From contig JAJZRF010000014.1 in the NCBI GenBank assembly GCA_021847425.1, forward strand, positions 1-52,862: a DNA stretch of 52,862 nt, in the 5' to 3' direction. The position numbers were made by a program, and so were the translations under genes. The first letter of the stretch is position 1. Each line of letters opens with the position of its first letter. Under the pieces are notes generated by a model, which saw only the letters and a program-made list of their open reading frames with translations, was not told the DNA's origin and did no database searches. The stretch comes from Deltaproteobacteria bacterium (GTDB taxonomy: Bacteria > Desulfobacterota > Desulfobulbia > Desulfobulbales > Desulfurivibrionaceae). Shown here one piece after another: positions 1 to 7,647 of the stretch.

Positions 1-436
1 CCACAAATTGATGGGCAGGCAGCTTTTTCCCGGCAAAAAGCTGCTCCCACTGGAGCTTCAGCGCCCTTGTTATATGGAGGGTTTCCGGCTGCAGCACCCC
101 CCAGACCGGGGCCGAGGCCTCGCTGAAGTCAACAGGCGGATCTTTTTTCCGGTGCAGATGCAAAACAACCTGGATGGGAACAGCGCCCCAGCCTGCCTGC
201 CACTGATGTTTCTTGAGAGACTCCAGGCTTTCAAAAAAGGTGGTCAGGGCGGCAAAGGGCTCGTCATAATAAACAAGCAGGAGTTCGGCGGTGCTGGCCG
301 GGGCCTCGGTCCCCACCTGAATAAGCAGCTTGCGCAAGGTTTGCAGAAATGCGGGCCAAAGGGCATGAAGAAGCTGCTCTCCCTGATATGACAGGGGGCG
401 AATGGCCAACAGGGAGGAATGATCGGTTTCTTTCAT
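1..436 (-). CDS. Hypothetical protein, C-terminally truncated by window edge
   Basis: An open frame runs from ATG at 436 (minus strand) to the window edge without a stop, giving 145 residues that begin MKETDHSSLLAIRPL. It is a soluble-looking, Leu-rich alpha/beta sequence with no signal peptide or membrane segment. Codon use resembles the neighbouring genes. I do not recognise the family. The opposite frame (8-391) is judged a shadow because its translation is low-complexity and unlike a protein. The gene is divergent from the methyltransferase at 664, with about 230 bp between them. The start codon is the only reasonable one, as the next ATG upstream is out of frame; the ribosome-binding site is weak. 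Function unknown. Confidence 0.6.
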   Translation of the reverse strand, partial: MKETDHSSLLAIRPLSYQGEQLLHALWPAFLQTLRKLLIQVGTEAPASTAELLLVYYDEPFAALTTFFESLESLKKHQWQAGWGAVPIQVVLHLHRKKDPPVDFSEASAPVWGVLQPETLHITRALKLQWEQLFAGKKLPAHQFV

Positions 437-663
437 GGTGTTTCTTTGCCCATACGCCTTTTCTTTTCTCCCTGTTTTCGAACTGTCGCCGTTAGGCCAT
501 TGTACGTTTTTTCCACGCCCGGCACCACAGCAGTTTTCCCTGTGGCGGAAAAAAGCTGGCCGAGATTTCAAACAATGATTACCTTGCGAAAAATACGATG
601 CGGATGCCCCATCTGTTCGCCATACCCCCGCATTATCAGAACAACGCACCGGGACTTACAACA

Positions 664-1323
664 ATGACCTCCGAGCTGAAACACAACCCCGCCGACAATG
701 TAAAACGATTCGATGACGCCGCCGCGGACTGGGAAGAAAAACCGCTGCGCGTTGTCCTTGCCCGCAAGGTGGCCGGGGCGATCCGGCAGGCGATTCCTCT
801 TGCCGCCACCATGCGGGTTCTCGAATACGGCTGCGGCACCGGCATGGTCTCCAGGGCCTTGAGCCCGCATGTCGCACAGATCATGGCCGTTGACACCTCG
901 CCGCAGATGCTGGAGGTTCTCCGTCGGAAAGCAGGGGAAGAAAAAATCATCAACATCGAGACCCTTGTCCATGATCTGACCAGTGAACCCCTGCCGGATA
1001 AAGGGTTTGACCTGGTAATGAGCAGCATGACCCTGCACCATATCCCCGATATCGAGGCGCTGTTGCCCCGGTTTCTCGCCATCCTGAAACCGGGGGGCTA
1101 TCTGGCCGTTGCCGATCTGGTCACGGAAGACGGCTCCTTTCACGAGGACAACACCGGGGTCGCCCACCAGGGGATTAATCCGGAGGCAGTCCGGACCATC
1201 CTGGCAAAAAACGGCGGGCTGGACATTGGGGTGCAAGAGATCCACACCATTGAAAAACCGGGGGCAAACAGTGCAGCGGTCCGGAAATACCCCGTGTTTC
1301 TTGCTTGGTGCCGGAAGGGCTGA
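664..1323 (+). CDS. Class I SAM-dependent methyltransferase
   Basis: A 219-residue soluble protein with a Rossmann-fold methyltransferase core. Motif I is VLEYGCGTG (about residues 49-57), followed by the acidic strand-2 end AVDTSPQML and the motif IV region GFDLVMSSMTLHHIPD, then LKPGGYLAVADL (motif VI). This is the typical pattern of the ubiE/Methyltransf_11 group, which transfers a methyl group from S-adenosylmethionine to a small molecule. The substrate cannot be read from sequence. I chose ATG at 664 because the 22 extra residues available from 598 look unlike the family N-terminus. It starts a plus-strand run with the pirin and small membrane protein genes, 36 bp before the pirin start, and may be cotranscribed with them. 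Confidence 0.85.
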   Translation: MTSELKHNPADNVKRFDDAAADWEEKPLRVVLARKVAGAIRQAIPLAATMRVLEYGCGTGMVSRALSPHVAQIMAVDTSPQMLEVLRRKAGEEKIINIETLVHDLTSEPLPDKGFDLVMSSMTLHHIPDIEALLPRFLAILKPGGYLAVADLVTEDGSFHEDNTGVAHQGINPEAVRTILAKNGGLDIGVQEIHTIEKPGANSAAVRKYPVFLAWCRKG

Positions 1324-1359
1324 AGCTGAAAAGGTGCGCCTTACGATTTTGAGGAAAAG

Positions 1360-2106
1360 ATGATTACAACCATTGACGGGGATGGACGCCACTTCAGCGA
1401 TTTCGGCTGGCTCAAGACCTACTGGCTCTTTTCCTTTGCCGACTACTACGCCCCGGACAACATCCAGTTCGGCCCTCTCCGGGTGTTCAACGATGACGTG
1501 GTGATTCCCGGCACCGGGTTTCCCACCCATCCCCACGAGGAGATGGAGATCATCACCATTGTTCTTGACGGCGAGATAACCCACAGGGACAGCATGAACA
1601 ACACCAGCATTATCAAGGCCGGGGATGTCCAGCGCATGTCCGCGGGCACCGGACTCACCCATTCGGAATACAATGGCGGCAAGACCCCCGTCCATTTTTA
1701 TCAGCTCTGGATATATCCGGACAAACCAGGCCTGCGTCCGTCCTACGACCAGCGCAGTTTCAAAAAAGCGGACTGGCATAACCAGCTGCGGCCCATCGCC
1801 TCTGGCCAGCGGCACAAGGATGTGGTGCGTTTTCATAACAGCGCCACGATCTACCGGGGTGAGCTCGATCCTGGCCGGGCCATCAGCTACGACACCGCGG
1901 AAGACCGGTGCATTTTCCTCTATCTCACCTCGGGCGAGCTGGTGGTCAACCGGACCCGGTTGCTGCCGAAATACCAGGCCAGAATAGACCTGGAAAAAAA
2001 TCTCGTGCTCCAGGCGGAAAAAAAATCGGATTTTATCCTGATTGATCTGCCCACCTGCCGGGGCTGGGGCTACGACGAGAAAACCCTGAGAGGCGGCCGC
2101 TTCTAA
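1360..2106 (+). CDS. Pirin family protein (bicupin, YhhW-like)
   Basis: A 248-residue protein matching bacterial pirins of the YhhW/quercetin 2,3-dioxygenase-like group in length and order. The N-terminal cupin has the metal-binding pattern: PTHPHEEMEIITIVLDGEI supplies two His, and THSEYNG supplies the later His and Glu. DVQRMSAGTGLTHSE is the family's most recognisable stretch. The second cupin half follows (DRCIFLYLTSGELVVN). Pirins bind Fe or another divalent metal in the cytoplasm; some oxidise quercetin and others act through protein partners, so the substrate here is open. An AGGAAAAG ribosome-binding site precedes the ATG. It lies 36 bp after the methyltransferase gene and 24 bp before the small membrane protein gene. 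Confidence 0.9.
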   Translation: MITTIDGDGRHFSDFGWLKTYWLFSFADYYAPDNIQFGPLRVFNDDVVIPGTGFPTHPHEEMEIITIVLDGEITHRDSMNNTSIIKAGDVQRMSAGTGLTHSEYNGGKTPVHFYQLWIYPDKPGLRPSYDQRSFKKADWHNQLRPIASGQRHKDVVRFHNSATIYRGELDPGRAISYDTAEDRCIFLYLTSGELVVNRTRLLPKYQARIDLEKNLVLQAEKKSDFILIDLPTCRGWGYDEKTLRGGRF

Positions 2107-2130
2107 AAACTTGGGCAAAATGGAGTCCCC

Positions 2131-2523
2131 ATGGTCCGTAAAATCAGCGGCGCCTTTACCGGCGGAGCCCTCGGCGCCTTCATCGACAGTGTCAACATCT
2201 GGCTTCTGGGCCGGGCCGGGATAACGGCCTGGCTCGGCATCAGCCTGCGTCCGCAATTCACCGCCCCCTGGCTCTATCCGCGTCTGATTTGGGGCGGACT
2301 CTGGGCCATGCTGCTGCTCCTCCCGTTTTTCCGGCAAAAAACGGCCATGCGCGGCATCATCATGAGCCTGGCTCCCACCGCCATGATGTTCGTCATGGTC
2401 TTCCCGGAAATGGGTCTTGGCCTTCTGGGTTTCAAAGCAGGGCTCCTGACCCCGCTTCTCGTGCTGCTCCTGAACTTCGTTTATGGCCTGATAGCTTCTT
2501 TCTGGTACAAAAGTTGTGCATGA
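2131..2523 (+). CDS. Small multi-pass membrane protein of unknown function
   Basis: A 130-residue hydrophobic protein with three or four predicted membrane helices: around residues 5-27, 48-65 (WGGLWAMLLLLPFF), 72-95 and 97-122. There is a Gly-rich start (GAFTGGALGAFIDSVNIW), and the charged residues are few and lie mostly between helices. No catalytic motif was seen and I do not recognise the family with certainty; similar small proteins are usually annotated as conserved hypothetical. It begins 24 bp after the pirin gene with a TGGAG ribosome-binding site, so it is probably cotranscribed with it. Confidence 0.7.
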   Translation: MVRKISGAFTGGALGAFIDSVNIWLLGRAGITAWLGISLRPQFTAPWLYPRLIWGGLWAMLLLLPFFRQKTAMRGIIMSLAPTAMMFVMVFPEMGLGLLGFKAGLLTPLLVLLLNFVYGLIASFWYKSCA

Positions 2524-2597
2524 TGCGCGGCTGCCCAAGACAACGGGGCACCCCACCCCTGTTATTGATGCGTTTCACGGGAGTTTAAAAAACCGAC

Positions 2598-3254
2598 ATG
2601 AACGGCAGGATCTTTGCCATCGGCGATATCCATGGCTGCGCGGCGAAACTCAAACAGCTGCTTGACCGGCTCCCCTTCGACACCGGGCAAGACACCCTGG
2701 TGTTTCTAGGCGATTATCTGGATCGCGGCCCGGATAGCAAGGGGGTGCTGGACCAGCTCTGCCAGCTGCAGGCCGATGGGGTGCGCGTTGTCCCGCTCCT
2801 GGGAAACCATGAGTATTTGCTGCTGGAATACCACCGGAGCGTTGATCAGGCGCTGCTCCCCTACCTGCGGCGGCTTGGCCTGGAAAATACCTTGGAGAGC
2901 TACGGCGGCGCCAGCCTCAGCGCGCTGGCCTCCCTCGCTTTCATGCCCCGGGAACACCGGGAGTTTCTCGCCTCGCTGCTGCCCCATTGGGAAACCGGGG
3001 AATATATTTTCGTCCACGCGGGCTTGCGCCATGACCAGCCCCTGGCTGATCAGGATATCTCCGAGCTCTGCGAGGTCAGGGAGCCCTTTCTCTCCCAGGA
3101 CCGTGATTACGGCAGGCGGGTCATCTTCGGCCACACCCCTTTTGCCACCCCGCTTCTAACCCCTTTCCGCACCGGCATCGACACCGGCGCGGTCTACGGC
3201 AACCTGCTCACCGCCGTGGAACTGCCGGCGCTGCGCTTCCATCACGCCGCCTGA
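2598..3254 (+). CDS. Metallophosphoesterase (PPP-type serine/threonine phosphatase or ApaH-like)
   Basis: A 218-residue calcineurin-like phosphoesterase with every signature block of the PPP family: GDIHGC (residues 8-13), GDYLDRG, LLGNHE, FVHAGLR and IFGHTPF. These blocks carry the His, Asp and Asn ligands of the two metal ions and the catalytic His of GNHE. The length fits bacterial PrpA/B-like protein phosphatases and the small diadenosine-tetraphosphatase-like enzymes rather than full-length ApaH (about 280 aa). It is soluble. The substrate (phosphoprotein or dinucleoside polyphosphate) cannot be settled from sequence. It converges with the dikinase-like operon on the other strand, with only 7 bp between the two stop codons. 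Confidence 0.9.
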   Translation: MNGRIFAIGDIHGCAAKLKQLLDRLPFDTGQDTLVFLGDYLDRGPDSKGVLDQLCQLQADGVRVVPLLGNHEYLLLEYHRSVDQALLPYLRRLGLENTLESYGGASLSALASLAFMPREHREFLASLLPHWETGEYIFVHAGLRHDQPLADQDISELCEVREPFLSQDRDYGRRVIFGHTPFATPLLTPFRTGIDTGAVYGNLLTAVELPALRFHHAA

Positions 3255-3261
3255 CCGCGGC

Positions 3262-5835
3262 TCAAGGAGCAAGGCGGTAATCCCCGGCCAGAAAGCGGCG
3301 GGCCAGGGTGTTAACCATTTCGTCGGAATCAAGGCGGGCGTCGAGCTGCCGGGTGTACCCGATCAACCGGCCGATCTGTTCGAGGATTCCTTCGATTTCC
3401 TGCCTGCTTTGTCCGGAAATGCGGCCGACCAGAAGGTCGCCCTTGGCCTTGAGGGCAAAACCGTGTTCCGCCAGCACCTGGGCCATGAGGGCAATGCGGC
3501 GGGAGCGGTTGGTGATGGCGGCAGCCCCGCCCACAAAGCGGAAATAGATATGGTTGTTGCGCGGCGTCTCGCTGCAATAGCAATCGAGGATATTAAAGTG
3601 GTACCCGAAACGCAGGCTCATGTTCACATATACCGAACTCGCCAAGGCCACATTCTCCAAGACAGCCGCACCCTCTCCGGCAAGATCCGCCGCCCTGGTC
3701 ATGCCGGAGAGCAGATCGACGCCGCGGAGAGCCGTTGCTTCATTCTGCCAAACGCCGGGGGCAAGCATCCCGGCAAGCACGGCCCGCAACGGCACGGACG
3801 TCACCTCTGCAAACCCTGTCACCTTGCCGGCACCGTCTCCGCGCAGACCGCCGCCCAGGTCAATCACCTGCATCTGGACCGGAATCGGTAAAGTGAGCCG
3901 CCGCAAGGCGCCGGGATGCCAGAAAAGCCCGCCCAGCCCTCTCCTCTTGCGGCCGGCATTGGCAAGCAGGGCCTGGACCGATTTCTCGTGCATGAAGCGC
4001 ACCAGATCATGCACGGTTTTACATTTTTCCGGGGCGAATTCCTGCTCAAGGGGATTCACCAGGTTAAGCGGCGCAATATAGCGCATGATGTATTTCTGGC
4101 GCCGGAACTCATAGAGTTCCCGGAGTTTGGCCCCGGTCCGCCGCGCCTCCCGGAGCAGACTCTGGACAATCCCTTCATAGACGACAACTTCACTTCCCTC
4201 CCCGGCCTGCAGGGTGATTACCTGGCCGTGCTGCAAGACCTCGGTGGCGGAGCCGGTATTGACCACGGTGGGGATGTTGAACTCCCGGCAGATCGAGGCC
4301 ATATGACTGGTGGGGACGCCGATATCGGTAATAATGGCATTGAGGATGGGGATGGCCTGCACAAAATGCGGGGAGTCGTGCCTGGCCACCAGCACGCTGC
4401 CCTTGGGGATATGCTCCAGCTCGTCGATATGGTGCAGGATGAAAACCTTGCCCGCGGTGGTGCCTCGCTGCACCACAACCCCCTGATTCCGGAGCAGCAC
4501 CGGATAGCTGTCCGGCACGGCCTCGATATTTTTGGCCGTGGCCTCGGCTGCAGACTCGTCCATCCGCAGGCTTCGGGCCTGAAGAAAGTAGCAGCGGCCG
4601 GTGTTGTCCACGGCCCATTCGATATCCTGGGGTATCTTGTAGTATTTTTCAATGGCCAGTGCCTGTCCGGCCAACGCCAGAATCTCCGTTTCGCCGAGGC
4701 AGGCCCGCCCCATAAGTTCGACAGGGGTTTCTTTCGTCTCAACGCCGTCCCCCCCGGAGTTGATCACCATCTGCGCCTTGGCGCCGATGCGGCGCTCTGC
4801 AAGGCGGAGTTCTTCCTCCTTGGCTACCGTATAGAGATCGGCATCGGTCAGGCCGTCAACCACGCCCGGACCCAGCCCCCAGGCAGCGCTGATCGCCATT
4901 CTGCCCCGGTCCTTGCCTGCCGCGGCCGTATAGATGACGCCGCTGGCCCTTGCGTCGATCATGGCCACGCAGCCAACCGCCATCTTCAATTTCCCCGGAT
5001 CATAGCCCAGTTGCCGCTGGTAGCTCATGGCATTGGCCTGAAAAAGGCTGGCCACCACCTGCTTATAGGCTCCCTGCACCGCCTCGATGGTGCAGGGCAC
5101 ATTGAGTACCGTCTCGAACTGGCCGGCAAAGGAAAAATCGCCGTCTTCCTCCTCGGCACTGCTGCGAACCGCCAGTTTCCCGTCTCTCCCGAGCCGGAGC
5201 CGCATGGTTTCCAGGGCGGAGGCGAGCGAGGCGGTGAAATCCTCCGGGAAGGCGCCGGCGAGAATGGTCCCGCGCAGTTCGGCCAGAACACCATCATCCG
5301 CCGAGCCGAGCCCCTCCAGCCTTTCTTCCAAGCCGTTGTGGCAGAAAAAATCGCTGAAAGCGGCGGTGGTGATGGCAAAAGCCTCAGGCACCCTGAGCTG
5401 CAGGGTGTTGGCCAGCTCCGCCAGATGATAGTTCTTGCCGCCGACCTCCTCGGCCATATCCCAGGTGATCTCCGGATAAAAGACCACCAGACGGCTGGAA
5501 ATGGGCTCGATGCCGGTCAGCATCCGCTGGACCAGGCCATCGATGCGGGCCAACACCTCGGCAAGCCGGGGATATTGGTTATCGGTCAGCAGGGTGAAAT
5601 GGCGGAGTGAATCGGAGATTGCCGCGAACAGTGCGGCATAGGCGCTTCGGGTATAATTGACGTCAAAGAGATAATCGCCGCCGAGCTTTTCCCCCATCTC
5701 CGTCATGGCTTCAAGGGTGCGGTTGTTGCCGTCCAGCACCGCCTGAAAATCGAGAAACCGCGCCGCCAGGTCAGACGCCGCGGCGCTATCGTGGCCGAGA
5801 ACCTCCTTGATTCTGCGGAAAAAAGATTTTTGCAT
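3262..5835 (-). CDS. Dikinase-like protein A (ATP-grasp, phospho-His, novel C-terminal domain)
   Basis: 857 residues. A helical region (about 20-110) precedes a PPDK/PEP-synthase type ATP-grasp: VGGKNYHLAEL (131-141), LAVRSSAEEEDGDFSFAGQF (221-240) and PQDIEWAVD near 402-410. The swivelling phospho-His domain has IGVPTSHMASICRE, with candidate phosphorylated H511. Residues about 560-857 replace the usual PEP/pyruvate TIM barrel with a domain that has HDLVRFMHEK, VIDLGGG, FGYHFNILD, NNHIYFRF and IGYTRQLD, shared by the three paralogs here. From family knowledge the first two domains should use ATP to phosphorylate the histidine. The final acceptor is unknown and there is no reason to call it PEP synthase. 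It is the last gene of the ten-gene operon, 35 bp after the receiver. Confidence 0.85.
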   Translation of the reverse strand: MQKSFFRRIKEVLGHDSAAASDLAARFLDFQAVLDGNNRTLEAMTEMGEKLGGDYLFDVNYTRSAYAALFAAISDSLRHFTLLTDNQYPRLAEVLARIDGLVQRMLTGIEPISSRLVVFYPEITWDMAEEVGGKNYHLAELANTLQLRVPEAFAITTAAFSDFFCHNGLEERLEGLGSADDGVLAELRGTILAGAFPEDFTASLASALETMRLRLGRDGKLAVRSSAEEEDGDFSFAGQFETVLNVPCTIEAVQGAYKQVVASLFQANAMSYQRQLGYDPGKLKMAVGCVAMIDARASGVIYTAAAGKDRGRMAISAAWGLGPGVVDGLTDADLYTVAKEEELRLAERRIGAKAQMVINSGGDGVETKETPVELMGRACLGETEILALAGQALAIEKYYKIPQDIEWAVDNTGRCYFLQARSLRMDESAAEATAKNIEAVPDSYPVLLRNQGVVVQRGTTAGKVFILHHIDELEHIPKGSVLVARHDSPHFVQAIPILNAIITDIGVPTSHMASICREFNIPTVVNTGSATEVLQHGQVITLQAGEGSEVVVYEGIVQSLLREARRTGAKLRELYEFRRQKYIMRYIAPLNLVNPLEQEFAPEKCKTVHDLVRFMHEKSVQALLANAGRKRRGLGGLFWHPGALRRLTLPIPVQMQVIDLGGGLRGDGAGKVTGFAEVTSVPLRAVLAGMLAPGVWQNEATALRGVDLLSGMTRAADLAGEGAAVLENVALASSVYVNMSLRFGYHFNILDCYCSETPRNNHIYFRFVGGAAAITNRSRRIALMAQVLAEHGFALKAKGDLLVGRISGQSRQEIEGILEQIGRLIGYTRQLDARLDSDEMVNTLARRFLAGDYRLAP

Positions 5836-5870
5836 TATGAGCGATTCCGCAGGGGATTACCGGGCCGGGA

Positions 5871-6239
5871 TCATTCCTCCCCCAAGGCTCTCTTGACGGA
5901 GGCCTTCAGCTCCTTGATCTTGACCGGCTTGGGGAAGAAGTCGTGCACATCATCCCGCAACGCCTCAATGGCCACATCCAGGTTGGCAAAGGCGGTGATC
6001 ATGATCACCTTGACCCCGGGGTAAAGCTTCTTGACGGTGCGCAGCACCTCAAGGCCATCCATCCCCTTCATCTTCATGTCGGTTACCACCACGTCGAACC
6101 GTTTCTCCTGCAGCCGCTCCAGGGCAGCCTCCCCGTTCAGAAAGGTTTCCACTTCGTAGCCGTCCTGTTCGAAGGAGAGTTTTGCCATATCTCCCACGAT
6201 TTTCTCATCATCAATGACCATAATGCTATGCTTCGCCAT
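5871..6239 (-). CDS. Single-domain response regulator (CheY-like), operon copy 1
   Basis: A 122-residue stand-alone receiver: acidic pocket IDDE (residues 9-12), phospho-acceptor D54 in VVTDMKMKGMDG, switch Thr in MITAFAN and the conserved Lys in PKPVK. No output domain follows, so it must act through protein-protein contact or as a phosphotransfer intermediate. Its start overlaps the end of the histidine kinase gene by 14 bp, which makes that kinase the likely partner. It lies just before dikinase-like protein A. It resembles the second receiver of the operon at 17053, which also sits beside a kinase of the same build. Confidence 0.92.
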   Translation of the reverse strand: MAKHSIMVIDDEKIVGDMAKLSFEQDGYEVETFLNGEAALERLQEKRFDVVVTDMKMKGMDGLEVLRTVKKLYPGVKVIMITAFANLDVAIEALRDDVHDFFPKPVKIKELKASVKRALGEE

Positions 6240-7647
6240 CCGTACACCTCTTTAACTTTTTGCAACTGGGCAAGGTTATGATAAAAGTAGTGCCAATTCC
6301 TATCTGACTTTTCACCCGGATGTTCCCCTGGTGGTTTTTGATGATCCCGTAGCTGACCCACAGGCCGAGGCCGGTACCGCTGTCCCCCTTGGTGGTAAAA
6401 AACGGATCAAAGATGTGATCGAGAAATTCCGGGGCAATGCCCTTGCCCTTGTCGCCGATCTCGATCTCGATCTCGTCTTCGTCCGGCAAATAGCGGGTGC
6501 CGATCTGCAGCTCACCGCCCTTGTCCATGGCCTGGATGGCATTGGTCACCATGTTGACCAGCACCTGCTGAATCTGGTGTTCGTCGATGTAGATATCCGG
6601 CAGATCCCCGGCCAGGGCAAGCTTGATCTTGATATTGGAGACATCGAGCATGTTCTGCACCAGGGCCAGGATCTTCTGGATGACCTGATTGGTGGTCGCC
6701 CGGGCCAGATGCTGCTCCTTGGGTTTCGCGTAGTCAAGCAGATTGTGGATGGTAACCCGCAGCCGCTCGGTCTCCTCATCGACCCGCTCCATGAAGCCGA
6801 TCCGATCCTCCGTGCTGAGACTATCGTAGACCTCCGCGTAGGTCTGGGCGAGCATGGAGATATTATTGAGCGGATTATTGAGTTCGTGGGCCACCCCCGC
6901 CACCAGCACGCCGATGGAGGCGAGCCGTTTGGACTGGACAATCTCCTTTTCCCTTTTTTGCAGTTCCTCGGCCATGGAGTTGATGGCGCTGATCACCGCC
7001 CCGATCTCATCACTGGAGGGTTTATCCTCGATCTTCCGGTAGTTGCCCGTGGAAATGGCACGGGTGAGGTTGACCACCTTGCGCAATGACTGGCTGATGT
7101 TCCGGACGATGAGATTGCTGAAGAGAAAGGCGAAAAGGACCACGGCCCAGAAGGAATAGAGCAGGATATTCTTGGAGCGGACAATGATCGCCCCGATGCG
7201 GTCACTTTCAAGGGCGGTGATATTCTCGGAAAATGTCTTCAGGTTCTGGCCCGCCTCCCGCAGCTTCTGCTGGACCATGGCGTCCCGGTATTGAGCCTTG
7301 CTGATCAAATCAACCAGCTGTGCATACGCATGGAATTGTTCCTGAAGCACCGTGTATTTCTCGGCGCCAACGGCCCGGATGATGTCAGGCCTGACCTGCA
7401 GCATGGTCTCGCGGGTCTGGTTGATTCTGGCCTTGATATTGCTCAAGGCATTGTCATCGCCATAGAGGAAATAATTTTTTTCAGCCAGCCGCATCTCGAG
7501 AAAATTGGCGTTCAACCCTTCGGCGATCACGGTGAAGCGGAACTTGGTTAAAATTTCATTGAGGTTTTGCAGGGCGAAGCTTCCGATCAAGACGATGAGC
7601 AGGATATTAACCGCGTTGGAAAGATATATCTTATGTTCTATCTTCAT
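6226..7647 (-). CDS. Membrane sensor histidine kinase with HBM-like sensor, operon copy 1
   Basis: 473 residues. TM1 lies around 10-28. A helical periplasmic region of about 130 residues carries the RLAEKNYFLYGDD motif, as in helical bimodular (HBM) or four-helix sensor domains. TM2 is around 160-181, then HAMP (182-235), HisKA with GVAHELNNPLNN (H254), and HATPase_c with the N box (NMVTNAIQAM), GDKGKGI, a DPFFTTK F box and GTGLGL. It is expected to autophosphorylate H254 and pass phosphate to the receiver encoded just downstream with a 14 bp overlap. HBM domains are known to bind small organic acids, but the ligand here is not visible. Its start overlaps the DUF202 gene upstream by 4 bp. It is homologous in layout to the kinase at 15545. 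Confidence 0.92.
   Translation of the reverse strand: MKIEHKIYLSNAVNILLIVLIGSFALQNLNEILTKFRFTVIAEGLNANFLEMRLAEKNYFLYGDDNALSNIKARINQTRETMLQVRPDIIRAVGAEKYTVLQEQFHAYAQLVDLISKAQYRDAMVQQKLREAGQNLKTFSENITALESDRIGAIIVRSKNILLYSFWAVVLFAFLFSNLIVRNISQSLRKVVNLTRAISTGNYRKIEDKPSSDEIGAVISAINSMAEELQKREKEIVQSKRLASIGVLVAGVAHELNNPLNNISMLAQTYAEVYDSLSTEDRIGFMERVDEETERLRVTIHNLLDYAKPKEQHLARATTNQVIQKILALVQNMLDVSNIKIKLALAGDLPDIYIDEHQIQQVLVNMVTNAIQAMDKGGELQIGTRYLPDEDEIEIEIGDKGKGIAPEFLDHIFDPFFTTKGDSGTGLGLWVSYGIIKNHQGNIRVKSQIGIGTTFIITLPSCKKLKRCTDGEA

Noticed and set aside
568-2556. Long minus-strand frame of 662 codons opposite the methyltransferase, pirin and membrane protein genes
   Set aside because: The plus-strand genes have clear family motifs, while the minus translation shows no recognisable domain and is Gly/Pro/His/Gln-rich, as expected for an antisense frame in GC-rich DNA.
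3916-5610. Long plus-strand frame opposite dikinase-like A
   Set aside because: Antisense shadow: no domain pattern, and the minus strand encodes a protein with intact ATP-grasp and phospho-His motifs.
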